A stretch of DNA of 64,000 bases from Streptomyces violaceorubidus (GCF_000717995.1 NZ_JODM01000002.1:310001-374000); one strand, 5' to 3'; counted from the first letter of the stretch, positions 27,821-37,086 are shown. Numbers and translations: made by a program. Notes: generated by a model from the letters alone, not told the origin.

Positions 27821-29278
27821 CTAGTGCACGCCCAGCCAGCCCTCGATCGGGTTCAGGGCGAAGTAGACGACGAAGATCACCGTCAGGGCCCACATGAACG
27901 CGCCGATCTCCCGGGCCTTGCCCTGCGCGACCTTGATGGCGACGTAGGAGATGACACCGGCGGCGACCCCGGCCGTGATCGAGTACGTGAACGGCATCAG
28001 GACGACGGTCAGGAAGACGGGGATCGCGGTGGCCCGGTCGGCCCAGTCCACGTGCCGGGCGTTCATCATCATCATCGCCCCGATGACGACCAGCGCGGCG
28101 GAGGCGACCTCCTGCGGCACGATCGCGGTGATCGGCGTGAAGAAGAGGCAGGCCGCGAAGAACGCGCCGGTGACGACCGAGGCGAGCCCGGTGCGGGCCC
28201 CCTCGCCGACGCCGGTCGCGGACTCGACGAAGACGGTCTGGCCGGAGCCGCCCGCCACGCCGCCGATGGCCCCGCCGGCGCCGTCGATGAACAGCGCCTT
28301 CGACAGGCCCGGCATGCGGCCCTTCTCGTCGGCGAGCTTGGCCTCCGTGCCGACGCCGATGATGGTGGCCATCGCGTCGAAGAACCCGGCGAGCACCAGC
28401 GTGAAGACGATCATGCCGACCGTCATCGCGCCGACCTCGCCCCAGCCGCCGAACTCCAGGTCGCCGAAGAGCGAGAAGTCCGGCATGGAGACCGCGCTGC
28501 CGTGCAGTTCGGGTGCGCCGTTGGCCCACTGCTCGGGGTCGATGACCCCGGTGGCGTTCAGGATCGCCGCGACGATCGTGCCGGTGACGATGCCGATCAG
28601 GATGGCGCCGGGCATGTTCCTGGCCTGGAGCATGAAGATCAGCAGCAGGGTGCCCGCGAAGAGCAGGACCGGCCAGCCGGCGAGTTCCCCGGCCGGGCCG
28701 AGGGTGAGCGGGGTCGCCTTGCCCGCGTGGACGAAGCCGCCCTTGACCAGGCCGATGATGGCGATGAACAGGCCGATGCCCATGGTGATGCCGTGCTTGA
28801 GGGCGAGCGGGATCGCGTTCATGATCATCTCGCGCAGCCCGGTGACCACGAGCAGCATGATCACCACGCCGTACATCACACACATGCCCATGGCCTGCGG
28901 CCAGGTCATCTGCGGGACGACCTGCCCGGCGATCACGCCGGACACCGAGAGCCCGGCGGCCAGGGCGAGCGGCACCTTGCCGACGAAGCCCATCAGGAGC
29001 GTGGTGACCGCCGCGGCGAGCGCCGTCGCGGTGATCAGGGCCTTCTGGCCCAGGGTGTCCCCGGCGGCGTCCTTGCCGGACAGGATCACGGGGTTGAGCA
29101 GGACGATGTACGCCATCGCCATGAAGGTGGTGATGCCGCCGCGCACCTCACGCGCGACCGTGGATCCCCGGTGGGATATGTGAAAGTACCGGTCGAGCCA
29201 GGACCGTCCGCCGGGGACGCGGGAACCCGCGCCCGCGTCCTCGGCGGTGATCTCGGGCTCCACTGACTGCTGGGTCAT
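27821..29278 (-). CDS. NCS2-family purine permease (AzgA/GhxP type)
   Basis: A 485-residue membrane transporter with about 12-14 helices. The AzgA subgroup signature FHISHRGSTVAREVRGGITT followed by FMAMAYIVLLNPVILSG opens the protein, and SGQTVFVESATGVGEGARTG is in the substrate region. AzgA/GhxP proteins import adenine, guanine or hypoxanthine with protons, which fits its place between xanthine dehydrogenase subunits and XdhC. I chose ATG 29278, which has GGGAG nine bases upstream. That site can be covered by two alternative pairings in the leader. Confidence 0.9.
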   Translation of the reverse strand: MTQQSVEPEITAEDAGAGSRVPGGRSWLDRYFHISHRGSTVAREVRGGITTFMAMAYIVLLNPVILSGKDAAGDTLGQKALITATALAAAVTTLLMGFVGKVPLALAAGLSVSGVIAGQVVPQMTWPQAMGMCVMYGVVIMLLVVTGLREMIMNAIPLALKHGITMGIGLFIAIIGLVKGGFVHAGKATPLTLGPAGELAGWPVLLFAGTLLLIFMLQARNMPGAILIGIVTGTIVAAILNATGVIDPEQWANGAPELHGSAVSMPDFSLFGDLEFGGWGEVGAMTVGMIVFTLVLAGFFDAMATIIGVGTEAKLADEKGRMPGLSKALFIDGAGGAIGGVAGGSGQTVFVESATGVGEGARTGLASVVTGAFFAACLFFTPITAIVPQEVASAALVVIGAMMMMNARHVDWADRATAIPVFLTVVLMPFTYSITAGVAAGVISYVAIKVAQGKAREIGAFMWALTVIFVVYFALNPIEGWLGVH

Positions 29279-29286
29279 GGGGCCGT

Positions 29287-29379
29287 CTCCCAAGGTTCAT
29301 AGGTGCACCCGTGCCTTCGGCGAAGGCGCGGGATTTGGGAGGTGTCAGCTCGGGGGACGGCCCGGTACTGCACCTTGGG
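29287..29379 (-). promoter_or_regulatory. Structured leader with two alternative anti-ribosome-site pairings
   Basis: Within the 240-base gap before the permease, the ribosome site region TTGGGAG (29287-29293 on the minus strand) can pair with CTCCCAA at 29335-29341. The overlapping ACCTTGGG (29289-29296) can instead pair with CCCAAGGT at 29372-29379. A stable hairpin with stems CCCG/CGGG and GCCTTCG/CGAAGGC (29308-29332) lies between. The arrangement looks like a translation-control switch. It does not resemble the known purine aptamer sequence as far as I can tell. Confidence 0.4.
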
Positions 29380-29518
29380 GTGGACCGACGCCGGAGTTCC
29401 GCGGCCGCGAGTGCGGCCGTCGTCCGGTGCCGGGGTGCCGTGGCGCCCACCCGTGCCGCTGGGGGTCCCCCAGGCCTTCAGGGCCCCGGGGGCGGCACGA
29501 TGGCCCGCCACGGCGGTG

Positions 29519-31903
29519 TCACGCCGTACCGGTGAGGTGTTCCGGCCGTACCGGCGTGCGGTCGAGCGCCAGCCCGGTCGCGTCCCGGACGGCCGCGAGG
29601 ACCGCCAGGGTGGACGACAGGGTGGGGGCCTCGCCGACGCCGCGCAGCCCGTAGGGCGCGTGGTCGTCGGCGAGTTCGAGCACGTCGACCGGTAGGGCCG
29701 GCGTGTCGAGGATCGTGGGGAGCAGGTAGTCGGTGAAGGACGGGTTCTTGACCTCGGCGGTCACGGGGTCGACGACGACCTCCTCCATCAGCGCGATGCC
29801 CAGGCCCTGGACGGTGCCGCCCTGGATCTGGCCGATCACGGAGAGCGGGTTCAGGGCCTTGCCGACGTCCTGGGCGCAGGCCAGCTCGACCACCTTGACC
29901 AGGCCCAGTTCGGTGTCGACCTCGACGACGGCGCGGTGCGCGGCGAAGGAGTACTGGACGTGCCCGTTGCCCTGGCCGGTGCGCGGGTCGAAAGGTTCGG
30001 TCGGCCGGTGCCGCCACTCCCGTTCGACCTCGATCACCTCGTCCTCCAGGACGTCCACGAGATCGGCGAGGACCTCACCGCCGTCGGTGACGACCTTGCC
30101 GCCCTCCAGGAGGAGTCCGGCGCCGGCCCAGGCGGGGTGGTGGGAGCCGAACCGGCGGCGGCCGATGTCCAGGACCCGCTCGCGGACCTGCTCGCAGGCG
30201 TGCTTCACGGCGCCGCCGGTGACGTAGGTCTGCCGGGAGGCCGAGGTGGATCCGGCCGAGCCCACCCGTGTGTCGGCGGGCTCGATGGTGACCTGGGTGA
30301 CGCCCAGCTCGGTGCGGGCGATCTGCGCGTGGACGGTGACGCCGCCCTGGCCGACCTCCGCCATCGCCGTGTGCACGGTGACGACGGGCCGGCCGCCGGC
30401 GGCCTCCAGGCGGACCCGGGCGGTGGAGTAGTCGTCGAAGCCCTCGGAGAAGCCGACGTTCTTGATGCCGACCGCGTAGCCGACGCCCCGTACGACGCCC
30501 TCGCCGTGCGTGGTGTTGGACAGACCCCCGGGCAACTGCCGTACGTCGGCGCCCTCGCTGGACTCCCACTGGCGCTCCGGCGGCATCGGCATCGCCTTGA
30601 TGCGGCGCAGGAGTTCGGCGACCGGTGCCGGGGAGTCGACGCTCTGGCCGGTCGGCATGAGCGTGCCCTGCTCCATGGCGTTGATCCGGCGGAACTCCAC
30701 CGGGTCCAGGCCCAGTTCCCGCGCCACCTTGTCCATCTGCGCCTCGTAGGCGAAACACGCCTGCACCGCGCCGAAGCCCCGCATGGCGCCGCACGGCGGG
30801 TTGTTGGAGTAGAGCGCGAGGGCCTCGATGTCCACGTCGTCGCACACGTACGGCCCGACCGACAGCGAGGCGGCGTTGCCGACGACCGCCGGGGAGGCCG
30901 AGGCGTAGGCGCCGCCGTCCAGGACGATGCGGCACCTCACGTGGGTGAGCCGGCCGTCACGGGTGGCACCGTGCTCGTAGTGGAGCCGGGCCGGGTGGCG
31001 GTGCACGTGGCCGAAGAAGGACTCGAAGCGGTTGTAGACCATCTTGACCGGCTTGCCGGTGCGCAGCGCCAGCAGGCAGGCGTGGATCTGCATCGACAGG
31101 TCCTCGCGCCCGCCGAAGGCACCGCCGACGCCGGACAGCGTCATCCGCACCCTGTCCTCGGGCAGGCCGAGCACGGGGGCGATCTGGCGCAGGTCGGAGT
31201 GGAGCCACTGGGTGGCGATGTAGAGGTCGACGCCGCCGTCCTCGCCGGGCACGGCGAGTCCGGACTCGGGGCCGAGGAAGGCCTGGTCCTGCATGCCGAA
31301 GGAGTAGTCGCCCGTGACGATCACGTCGGCGCGTCCGGCGGCCGCGTCGGCGTCGCCGCGCACGATCGGCTGGCGGTGCACGATGTTGGGGTGGGGGACG
31401 TGCGCCGCGTGGTGGTCGGTGCGGTGCTCGTGGACCAGGACCGCGCCGGGAGCGGTGGCGGAGGCCTCGTCGGTGACCAGGGGCAGCTCCCGGTACTCCA
31501 CCGTGATCCTGGCGGCGGCGCGGCGCGCGGTCTCCGGGTGGTCGGCGGCGACGATCGCGACCGGCTCGCCGTGGTGGCGGACCTTGCCGTGGGCGAGGAC
31601 CGGGGTGTCCCGGATCTCCAGTCCGTAGTGGCGCACGCCGGTCGGCAGGTCGTCGTACGTCATGACGGCGTACACGCCCGGCGTGGCCAGCGCCTCGCTC
31701 GTGTCGACGGAGACGATCTCGGCGTGCGCGACGGTGGAGCGCAGGATCTGGCCCCAGAGCATGTCCTCGTGCCACATGTCGGACGCGTACGCGAACGCGC
31801 CGGTGACCTTGAGGACGCCGTCCGGGCGCAGCGTGGACTCGCCGACGCCGCCCCTGGTCCGGGAGCCCTGGGAGATGCCGGTGGGTGCGCCGACCGCGGT
31901 CAT
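29519..31903 (-). CDS. Xanthine dehydrogenase, molybdopterin-binding large subunit
   Basis: A 794-residue molybdenum hydroxylase subunit. It has the MoCo-binding features GVGGAFGGREDLSMQ (near residue 240), NNPPCGAMRGFGAVQACFAY, a late substrate region TAMAEVGQGGVTVHAQIA, and the C-terminal LRGVGEAPTLSSTLAVLAA with the catalytic glutamate (G-x-GE). It oxidises hypoxanthine/xanthine to urate together with the FeS and FAD subunits encoded just upstream. The ATG overlaps the FeS subunit stop as ATGA, with GAGGAGG before it. Confidence 0.92.
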   Translation of the reverse strand: MTAVGAPTGISQGSRTRGGVGESTLRPDGVLKVTGAFAYASDMWHEDMLWGQILRSTVAHAEIVSVDTSEALATPGVYAVMTYDDLPTGVRHYGLEIRDTPVLAHGKVRHHGEPVAIVAADHPETARRAAARITVEYRELPLVTDEASATAPGAVLVHEHRTDHHAAHVPHPNIVHRQPIVRGDADAAAGRADVIVTGDYSFGMQDQAFLGPESGLAVPGEDGGVDLYIATQWLHSDLRQIAPVLGLPEDRVRMTLSGVGGAFGGREDLSMQIHACLLALRTGKPVKMVYNRFESFFGHVHRHPARLHYEHGATRDGRLTHVRCRIVLDGGAYASASPAVVGNAASLSVGPYVCDDVDIEALALYSNNPPCGAMRGFGAVQACFAYEAQMDKVARELGLDPVEFRRINAMEQGTLMPTGQSVDSPAPVAELLRRIKAMPMPPERQWESSEGADVRQLPGGLSNTTHGEGVVRGVGYAVGIKNVGFSEGFDDYSTARVRLEAAGGRPVVTVHTAMAEVGQGGVTVHAQIARTELGVTQVTIEPADTRVGSAGSTSASRQTYVTGGAVKHACEQVRERVLDIGRRRFGSHHPAWAGAGLLLEGGKVVTDGGEVLADLVDVLEDEVIEVEREWRHRPTEPFDPRTGQGNGHVQYSFAAHRAVVEVDTELGLVKVVELACAQDVGKALNPLSVIGQIQGGTVQGLGIALMEEVVVDPVTAEVKNPSFTDYLLPTILDTPALPVDVLELADDHAPYGLRGVGEAPTLSSTLAVLAAVRDATGLALDRTPVRPEHLTGTA

Positions 31904-32496
31904 GCTCGGGCCTCCTCGGACCGGCGGGCCGCGGCCAGGCGGACCGCGTCCATGATCGTCTCGTAGCCGGTGCAGCGGCACAGGTTGCCCGACAGCGCCT
32001 CGCGGACGTCCTCGTCGCTCGGGTCCGGGTGGCGCTCCAGCATCTCGTCGGCGGCGACCAGCAGTCCGGGGGTGCAGAAGCCGCACTGGACGGCGCCGGC
32101 GTCGATGAACGCCTGCTGGATCGGCGCCAGTTCGATGTGCTCGCCGGTCTGCGAGTCGGTCCCGCCGGCCTGCCACCGCCGTGCCGCGTCCAGCGAGGCG
32201 CTCTGCCCGGCGCGGGCACCGGGGGCGGCGCCGCCCTCGGCGCGTCGCCGGGCGAACTCCGCCAGGCCCTCGACCGTGACGACCTCGCGGCCCTCGGCCT
32301 GTCCGGCCGCGACCAGGCAGGAGCACACCGGCACCCCGTCCAGGCGGACCGTGCAGGAGCCGCACTCGCCCTGTTCGCAGGCGTTCTTGGAGCCCGGCAG
32401 GCCCATCCGCTCGCGCAGCACGTACAGCAGGGACTCGCCCTCCCACACGTCGTCGGCCTGCTGCGGACGTCCGTTGACGGTGAGGTTGACGCGCAT
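31900..32496 (-). CDS. Xanthine dehydrogenase, (2Fe-2S) small subunit
   Basis: A 198-residue electron-transfer subunit. The plant-ferredoxin-type cluster is NACEQGECGSCTVRLDGVPVC-like (four cysteines near residues 40-60), and the second helical cluster domain has QCGFCTPGLL and GNLCRCTGYETIM. Between them lies a linker of about 40 residues (QSASLDAARRWQAGGTDSQT), longer than in short family members and apparently usual in Streptomyces. Its ATG shares one base with the FAD subunit stop (TGATG). Confidence 0.92.
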   Translation of the reverse strand: MRVNLTVNGRPQQADDVWEGESLLYVLRERMGLPGSKNACEQGECGSCTVRLDGVPVCSCLVAAGQAEGREVVTVEGLAEFARRRAEGGAAPGARAGQSASLDAARRWQAGGTDSQTGEHIELAPIQQAFIDAGAVQCGFCTPGLLVAADEMLERHPDPSDEDVREALSGNLCRCTGYETIMDAVRLAAARRSEEARA

Positions 32497-33386
32497 CACA
32501 CGGCTCCTTCCGTGGTGCGGCGGGCGCCGCGGTACGACTCCCAGGTCCAGGTGAACGTCCGGCGGGCCATCACGCCGACCGCGTGGCGGCGGTAGTCGGC
32601 GGTGCCCCGGACGTCGTCGATCGGGTCGCAGGCGGCGGCGCACAGCTCCGCGAACCGCTTGACGGCGGACGGGGTGACGATCTTCCCGTTCTCCCAGAGG
32701 CCGCCCTCCTCCAGCACCGCGTTCAGGAACTCCTCGGCGGCCCCCGCCCGGACCGGGGTGGGCGCCGCCGAGCCGATGCCGGTGCGGACGGTGCGGGTGG
32801 CGGGGTGCAGGGCGAGGCCGAAGGCGCACACGGCGATGACCATGGCGTTGCGGGTGCCGACCTTGGAGAACTGCTGCGGTCCGTCGGCCTTCGCCACGTG
32901 CACGGCGCGGATCAGCTCGTCGGGCTCCAGCGCGTTGCGCTTCACGCCGGTGTAGAACGCGTCGATCGGGATGCGGCGCACGCCGCGCACCGATGCGGCC
33001 TCGACCTCGGCGCCGGCGGCGAGCAGCGCCGGGTGGGCGTCGCCGGCCGGGGAGGCGGTGCCGAGGTTCCCGCCCACGCCGCCGCGGTTGCGGATCTGCG
33101 GGGAGGCGACGGTGTGCGAGGCGAGGGCGAGACCCGGCAGTTCGGCGCTCAGGTGCTCCATGATCCGGGTGTAGGGCACAGCGGCACCGAGCCGTACGCA
33201 GTCCTCCCCGACCTCCCACTCGGCCAGGTCGCCGACGCGGCCCAGGTCCATGAGGTACTCGGGCCTGCGGTGACCGAAGTTGATCTCGACCATCACGTCG
33301 GTGCCGCCCGCGATCGGCACGGCGGTGGGGTGCTCGGCCTTCGCGGCGAGCGCCTCCTCCCAGTCGGCGGGGCGAAGGAAGTCCAT
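32496..33386 (-). CDS. Xanthine dehydrogenase, FAD-binding subunit
   Basis: A 296-residue medium subunit of the molybdenum hydroxylase family. FAD-binding marks are PIAGGTDVMVEINFG near residue 25 and IRNRGGVGGNLGTASPAGD near residue 100. The C-terminal CO-dehydrogenase flavoprotein domain follows. It is the first gene of the purine operon (FAD, FeS, Mo subunits, then permease and XdhC). GAGGAGGAGAG precedes the ATG. Control probably comes from the divergent PucR-type gene. Confidence 0.9.
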   Translation of the reverse strand: MDFLRPADWEEALAAKAEHPTAVPIAGGTDVMVEINFGHRRPEYLMDLGRVGDLAEWEVGEDCVRLGAAVPYTRIMEHLSAELPGLALASHTVASPQIRNRGGVGGNLGTASPAGDAHPALLAAGAEVEAASVRGVRRIPIDAFYTGVKRNALEPDELIRAVHVAKADGPQQFSKVGTRNAMVIAVCAFGLALHPATRTVRTGIGSAAPTPVRAGAAEEFLNAVLEEGGLWENGKIVTPSAVKRFAELCAAACDPIDDVRGTADYRRHAVGVMARRTFTWTWESYRGARRTTEGAV

Positions 33387-33742
33387 GACCGGCTCTCCTC
33401 CTCGTCTGCGTGCGGCGGTTTCCGCGTGCCGTGGTGTCTGCGTGCGGGGGTGTCTGCGTGCGGTGGTGTTTCTGCGTGCGGTGGGCGTGGAGATCGAGCC
33501 GGTCCCGGGTGCCGGGTGTCCGGCTCGTTCATGTGCTGTTCACGTGGAACGGCCTCAGTACACCGTCGTGTGCTCCACCAGGGTCAGTCGCAGAAACCAT
33601 GAAGGAGTTGGCTGGCCAGGGCGGGCATCTTGTAGATTCGTATGAACGGAGGTACTCAACTGCCTCCCTGTTCTCCTCTGGAATCGGGCGACACAGCCGC
33701 GTGACCTGGAACACTTCGAGACAAAGAACGGCGGCGACGAGA
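33387..33742. promoter_or_regulatory. Divergent control region of the purine operon and pucR
   Basis: This 356-base gap must hold promoters for both directions. It contains a five-unit 16-bp repeat next to the xdh start, a GTTC-ACGTG-GAAC inverted repeat at 33538-33550, and TAGATT at 33633-33638 with TTGGCT 19 bases before it as a weak plus-strand promoter candidate. A 20-codon ORF at 33642-33704 has no ribosome site and I do not call it a gene. PucR-type binding here is inferred from gene order. Confidence 0.5.
33405..33487. repeat. Five-unit 16-bp tandem repeat in the 5' leader of the xdh operon
   Basis: Units of TCTGCGTGCGGNGGTG type (33405, 33421, 33437, 33453, and 33471 after a two-base insertion). 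They sit 19 to 101 bases upstream of the FAD-subunit start, so they are in its untranslated leader or promoter. Confidence 0.8.
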
Positions 33743-35452
33743 ATGCGGCTGCGCGCACTGCTGGACACCGACGCGCTGGGCCTCAAGCTGCTCGGCGGCG
33801 GGGACGAGCTGGACCGCACGGTGCGGGGCGTGATGACCACCGACCTGCGCGACCCCAGCCGCTACCTCTCGGGCGGCGAGCTGGTGCTCACCGGCCTGGC
33901 CTGGCGCCGGGACGCCGCCGACTCCGAGCCGTTCGTCCGTCTCCTGGTGCAGGCCCAGGTGGCCGCGCTGGCCGCCGGTGAGGCGGAGCTGGGGGAGGTG
34001 CCGGAGGACCTGGTGGTGGCGTGCGCACGGCACCGGCTGCCGCTGTTCGCGGTGCACGAGTCGGTGGCCTTCGCGACGATCACCGAGCATGTCGTGCGCC
34101 AGGTCTCCGGCGAGCGGGCGGGGGACCTGGCGGCCGTGGTGGACCGGCACCGCCGGATGATGACCTCGGGACCGGCGGGCGGCGGCCCCGACGTGGTCCT
34201 GGACCTGCTCGGCTCCGACCTCGACCTGCGGGCCTGGGTGCTCTCCCCCACCGGACGCCAGGTCGCCGGGCCGAAGGACGCGGAGCCCGCGCTGTCCGCC
34301 GAGGTCTGCGCCGAGCTGGCGGCCGAGCACCTCGCGGCCACCCGCACGGGCCGACGTGCGCCGCACCGGGTGGCCGTGGGCTCCACGACGTACAGCCTCT
34401 TCCCGGTCCGCGGCCGGGGGCAGCCCCCGGTGACGCCCCCGGGGGCGCGTGCCCCGCAGGGCGCGGGCGGGGGGCGGGACCTGCGCGAGACGGTGCTGTC
34501 CGACTGGCTGCTGGTGGTCGAGGCGGACGCCGGGGACTGGGCCGAGGAGCGCCGCGACCTGCTGTACGGCGTCACCCAGCTGATCGCGGTCGAGCGGGAC
34601 CGGCGGGACGCGGCCCGCACGGTGCGGCGGCGGCTGGCCCAGGAGGTCCTGGAACTGGTGCAGACGGGCGCCGCGCCGGCCGAGATCGCGGCCCGCCTGC
34701 GGGTGGCGGCACCGGTGCTGCTGCCCGGCCTGGGGGCGGCACCGCACTGGCAGGTCGTGGTGGCCCGGGTGGAGTGGGAGGACGGCGACGAGCAGACCGG
34801 CCGGGTCGCGCAGACCCTGCTGGAGGAGATCCTCGTCGACCCGCACGCCACCGGGCCCGAGCAGTCGGACCGCATCGCCGTGGCGCACACCGGCGGGGAG
34901 GCCGTCGCCCTCGTACCCCTGCCGGCGGTCTCCACGGAGCACGACGGCAGCGAGGCCGGGGTCCTCGCGGAGGCGCTGCTGGCGTCCGTGCGGGAGCCGC
35001 TGTCGGCGGGACTGGACGGCGACGGGCGGGTCACGCTCGGCGTCAGCGCGGCCGTGCACTCGGCGGAGGGGCTGCGCGGGGCGCTGGAGGAGGCCCGGCA
35101 CGCGCGCCGGGTCGCCGCGGCACGCCCCGGCCGGGTCTGCGCGGCCGGCCACCAGGAGCTGGCCTCGCACGTGCTGCTGCTGCCCTTCGTCCCCGACGAC
35201 GTGCGGCGCGCCTTCACCGCCCGGCTGCTCGATCCGCTGCGGGACTACGACCGGCGCCACCGCGCCGAGCTGATCCCGACGCTGGAGGCGTTCCTCGACA
35301 GCGACGGCTCCTGGACGCGCTGTGCGAACCGGCTGCACCTGCACGTCAACACGCTGCGCTACCGCGTCGGGCGGATCGAGCAGTTGACGGGGCGTGACCT
35401 GTCGCGCCTGGAGGACAAGCTGGACTTCTTCCTGGCCCTGCGGATGAGCTGA
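33743..35452 (+). CDS. pucR: PucR-family transcriptional regulator of purine catabolism
   Basis: A 569-residue regulator. The N-terminal PucR domain spans about residues 1-120 (MRLRALLDTDALGLKLLGGG, RYLSGGELVLTGLAWRRD). A middle GGDEF-like/CdaR region follows, and the C-terminal PucR helix-turn-helix ends the protein (LIPTLEAFLDSDGSWTRCAN then LHLHVNTLRYRVGRIEQLTG). In Bacillus, PucR controls purine degradation genes in response to catabolites. Divergence from the xanthine dehydrogenase operon supports the same role. I chose ATG 33743 to match the family start; the ribosome site is weak (ACGAGA). A longer open frame runs upstream but crosses the promoter. Confidence 0.9.
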   Translation: MRLRALLDTDALGLKLLGGGDELDRTVRGVMTTDLRDPSRYLSGGELVLTGLAWRRDAADSEPFVRLLVQAQVAALAAGEAELGEVPEDLVVACARHRLPLFAVHESVAFATITEHVVRQVSGERAGDLAAVVDRHRRMMTSGPAGGGPDVVLDLLGSDLDLRAWVLSPTGRQVAGPKDAEPALSAEVCAELAAEHLAATRTGRRAPHRVAVGSTTYSLFPVRGRGQPPVTPPGARAPQGAGGGRDLRETVLSDWLLVVEADAGDWAEERRDLLYGVTQLIAVERDRRDAARTVRRRLAQEVLELVQTGAAPAEIAARLRVAAPVLLPGLGAAPHWQVVVARVEWEDGDEQTGRVAQTLLEEILVDPHATGPEQSDRIAVAHTGGEAVALVPLPAVSTEHDGSEAGVLAEALLASVREPLSAGLDGDGRVTLGVSAAVHSAEGLRGALEEARHARRVAAARPGRVCAAGHQELASHVLLLPFVPDDVRRAFTARLLDPLRDYDRRHRAELIPTLEAFLDSDGSWTRCANRLHLHVNTLRYRVGRIEQLTGRDLSRLEDKLDFFLALRMS

Positions 35453-35453
35453 G

Positions 35454-35479
35454 GCCCGGGGCGCGCACCGGCCCCGGGC
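35454..35479 (+). terminator. Terminator after pucR
   Basis: GCCCGGGGC (35454-35462) and GCCCCGGGC (35471-35479) form a perfect 9-bp stem with an 8-base loop starting one base after the pucR stop codon. Confidence 0.7.
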
Positions 35480-35624
35480 GGGCCCGGCGCGCTCCCAAAC
35501 CTCGACGGCACGAAGTCCACGACTTTGTGAATTCTTTCACCCATCCCCTTGGCCGGGCCGCCGGATCCATGCTGAGATGCGGCCACCACTCGAGAGCTCG
35601 ATGGCGTGCTAAGGGGAGGGCGAC

Positions 35625-36413
35625 GTGGCGCATTCCGCCATGGCTGGTTCTGGCTGGGGAACGACCGAAGGTGACGATCCGCTCCAGACCGCGGTATGGC
35701 GGTTGCGCTCGCGCGGCTGCTGGTCCGACGCGGCCGCCCTGCTGGAGCCGGTCACCGCGGACACCGCCTTGCAGCGGACCGCGCTGCTGGTGGAGCGGTG
35801 CCTGTACACGGAGCAGGGCTGGGCCGAGGCCGAGGACGCGCTGCGCACCGCGGAGGCCTTGGCGCACACCGACGACGAACGCGGGGCCGCCGCCTGTGAA
35901 CGGGGTCAGCTCGCCTACGCCGCCACGGTGCACGGGGTGCGGGACCGGGCCGACGAGGCGCGGGCCGCGCTGGGCCGGGCGGCGGCGCTGATCGCGCCGG
36001 GGGCCGGCGGGCGGGCCCTGCTCGACTTCCGGCGCGGGCTGCTCGCGGAGAACCTGACCCGCTCCCCGCAGGCCGCCCGCGCGGCGTACCGGCGGGCCCA
36101 CGCCGGCGCCACCGCGCACGCCGACCCGCTGCTCCAGTCCTTCACCTGGCGGCATCTGGCCGGGCTCGCCCTGCGGGAAGGGGAGCTGGCGGAGGCGCGG
36201 CACGGGTTCGCCGAGTCGCTGCGCATCCGCGAGGAGCTGGGGTACCTCGTCGGTACGGCCCCTGCGCTGGCCTCGCTCGCGGACGCCGAGTCGGAGCCGG
36301 AGGCGTCCCGGCTGCGGGAGGAGGCGCGGCGGCTGTTCCGGCTGCTGGGCGGCGTACCGACGTGGCTGGCACGGCAGTTGGCGCCGCCCGCGGCGGGCGC
36401 GGCGACGGCGTGA
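35625..36413 (+). CDS. TPR-like hypothetical protein
   Basis: A 262-residue, Ala-rich, all-helical protein with tetratricopeptide-like pairs (RTALLVERCLYTEQGWAEAE; LAGLALREGELAEARHGFAE). No enzyme motif or export signal is visible. The GTG start has AAGGGGAGG upstream. It is a lone plus-strand gene and converges on the Rv1733c-like gene with 22 bases between stops. It probably acts as a scaffold; the partner is unknown. Confidence 0.75.
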   Translation: MAHSAMAGSGWGTTEGDDPLQTAVWRLRSRGCWSDAAALLEPVTADTALQRTALLVERCLYTEQGWAEAEDALRTAEALAHTDDERGAAACERGQLAYAATVHGVRDRADEARAALGRAAALIAPGAGGRALLDFRRGLLAENLTRSPQAARAAYRRAHAGATAHADPLLQSFTWRHLAGLALREGELAEARHGFAESLRIREELGYLVGTAPALASLADAESEPEASRLREEARRLFRLLGGVPTWLARQLAPPAAGAATA

Positions 36414-36435
36414 GCGACCCGCGCCCGTTCGGGCG

Positions 36436-37086
36436 TCAGGGGTGTGTGCTCCAGCGCGGGGCCGTGTTGGCCCAGGCCGCGTCCCACTGGGCGAGGTTGC
36501 GCCGGTGCAGCACCAGGCCGGTGGCGGCGTGCGCCGCGAGGCCGGTGAGGACGACGCCCAGGAAGGCGAGGATCGCCCAGCCCATGGTGCGGCTGCGGAT
36601 CTGCTCCGCGGTCAGCGGCGGCTCGGTGATCCGGCCCTCGTCGTCGACCCAGACCAGGACGGTGCTGCCGGTCGGCAGGCCCGGTTCCACCTCGGTCGTC
36701 CCGGTTCTGCTCACTCCGTCGGGGCCGGTGAAGCGGACCGGGGCGGCATAGCGGGCCTTCTTCGCCTCCTCGGACCCCGGCTCGGGGTGGCGCGGGGCGT
36801 CGTGGGTCAGGACCGCGGGACGCTGGTCCCGGCCGTGCGCCTCGTCCTCGGCGGTGCTCCGGTAGTGCCGGTAGGCGCTGTCGCCGACCCCGAACATCGC
36901 CGCCGGCGCCGCCACCAGCACGGCGAGCACCAGCCCGAGCGACATCCACGCCGCCAGCCGGTCGCTCGACCGCCGCAACGGGTTCCGCCGCCACCGCCAC
37001 AGCAGGAGGTACGGGTGCGGTACGCGGTCCGGCTCGGGTTCGGGAACGGCGGGTGGCGGCTGGGCCTGCGGAATCTCGCCGGCCAC
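36436..37086 (-). CDS. Rv1733c-family membrane protein
   Basis: A 216-residue protein with two transmembrane helices (about residues 46-67 and 168-190) around an extracytoplasmic loop of 100 residues. The N-terminal WRWRRNPLRRSSDRLAAWM and the loop segment TGSTVLVWVDDEGRITEPP are the Rv1733c-family marks. In Mycobacterium tuberculosis Rv1733c belongs to the DosR dormancy regulon, but its function is unknown. Upstream, 273 bases without a gene hold G-rich runs and nothing else that I recognise. Confidence 0.8.
   Translation of the reverse strand: MAGEIPQAQPPPAVPEPEPDRVPHPYLLLWRWRRNPLRRSSDRLAAWMSLGLVLAVLVAAPAAMFGVGDSAYRHYRSTAEDEAHGRDQRPAVLTHDAPRHPEPGSEEAKKARYAAPVRFTGPDGVSRTGTTEVEPGLPTGSTVLVWVDDEGRITEPPLTAEQIRSRTMGWAILAFLGVVLTGLAAHAATGLVLHRRNLAQWDAAWANTAPRWSTHP

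Noticed and set aside
29279..29518. Classic purine riboswitch
   Set aside because: I could not find the conserved three-way-junction and loop sequences of the known purine aptamer; only the alternative pairings around the ribosome site are supported.
33642..33704. 20-codon ORF upstream of pucR
   Set aside because: No ribosome site precedes it and its ATG would lie at or before the likely transcription start given TAGATT at 33633.
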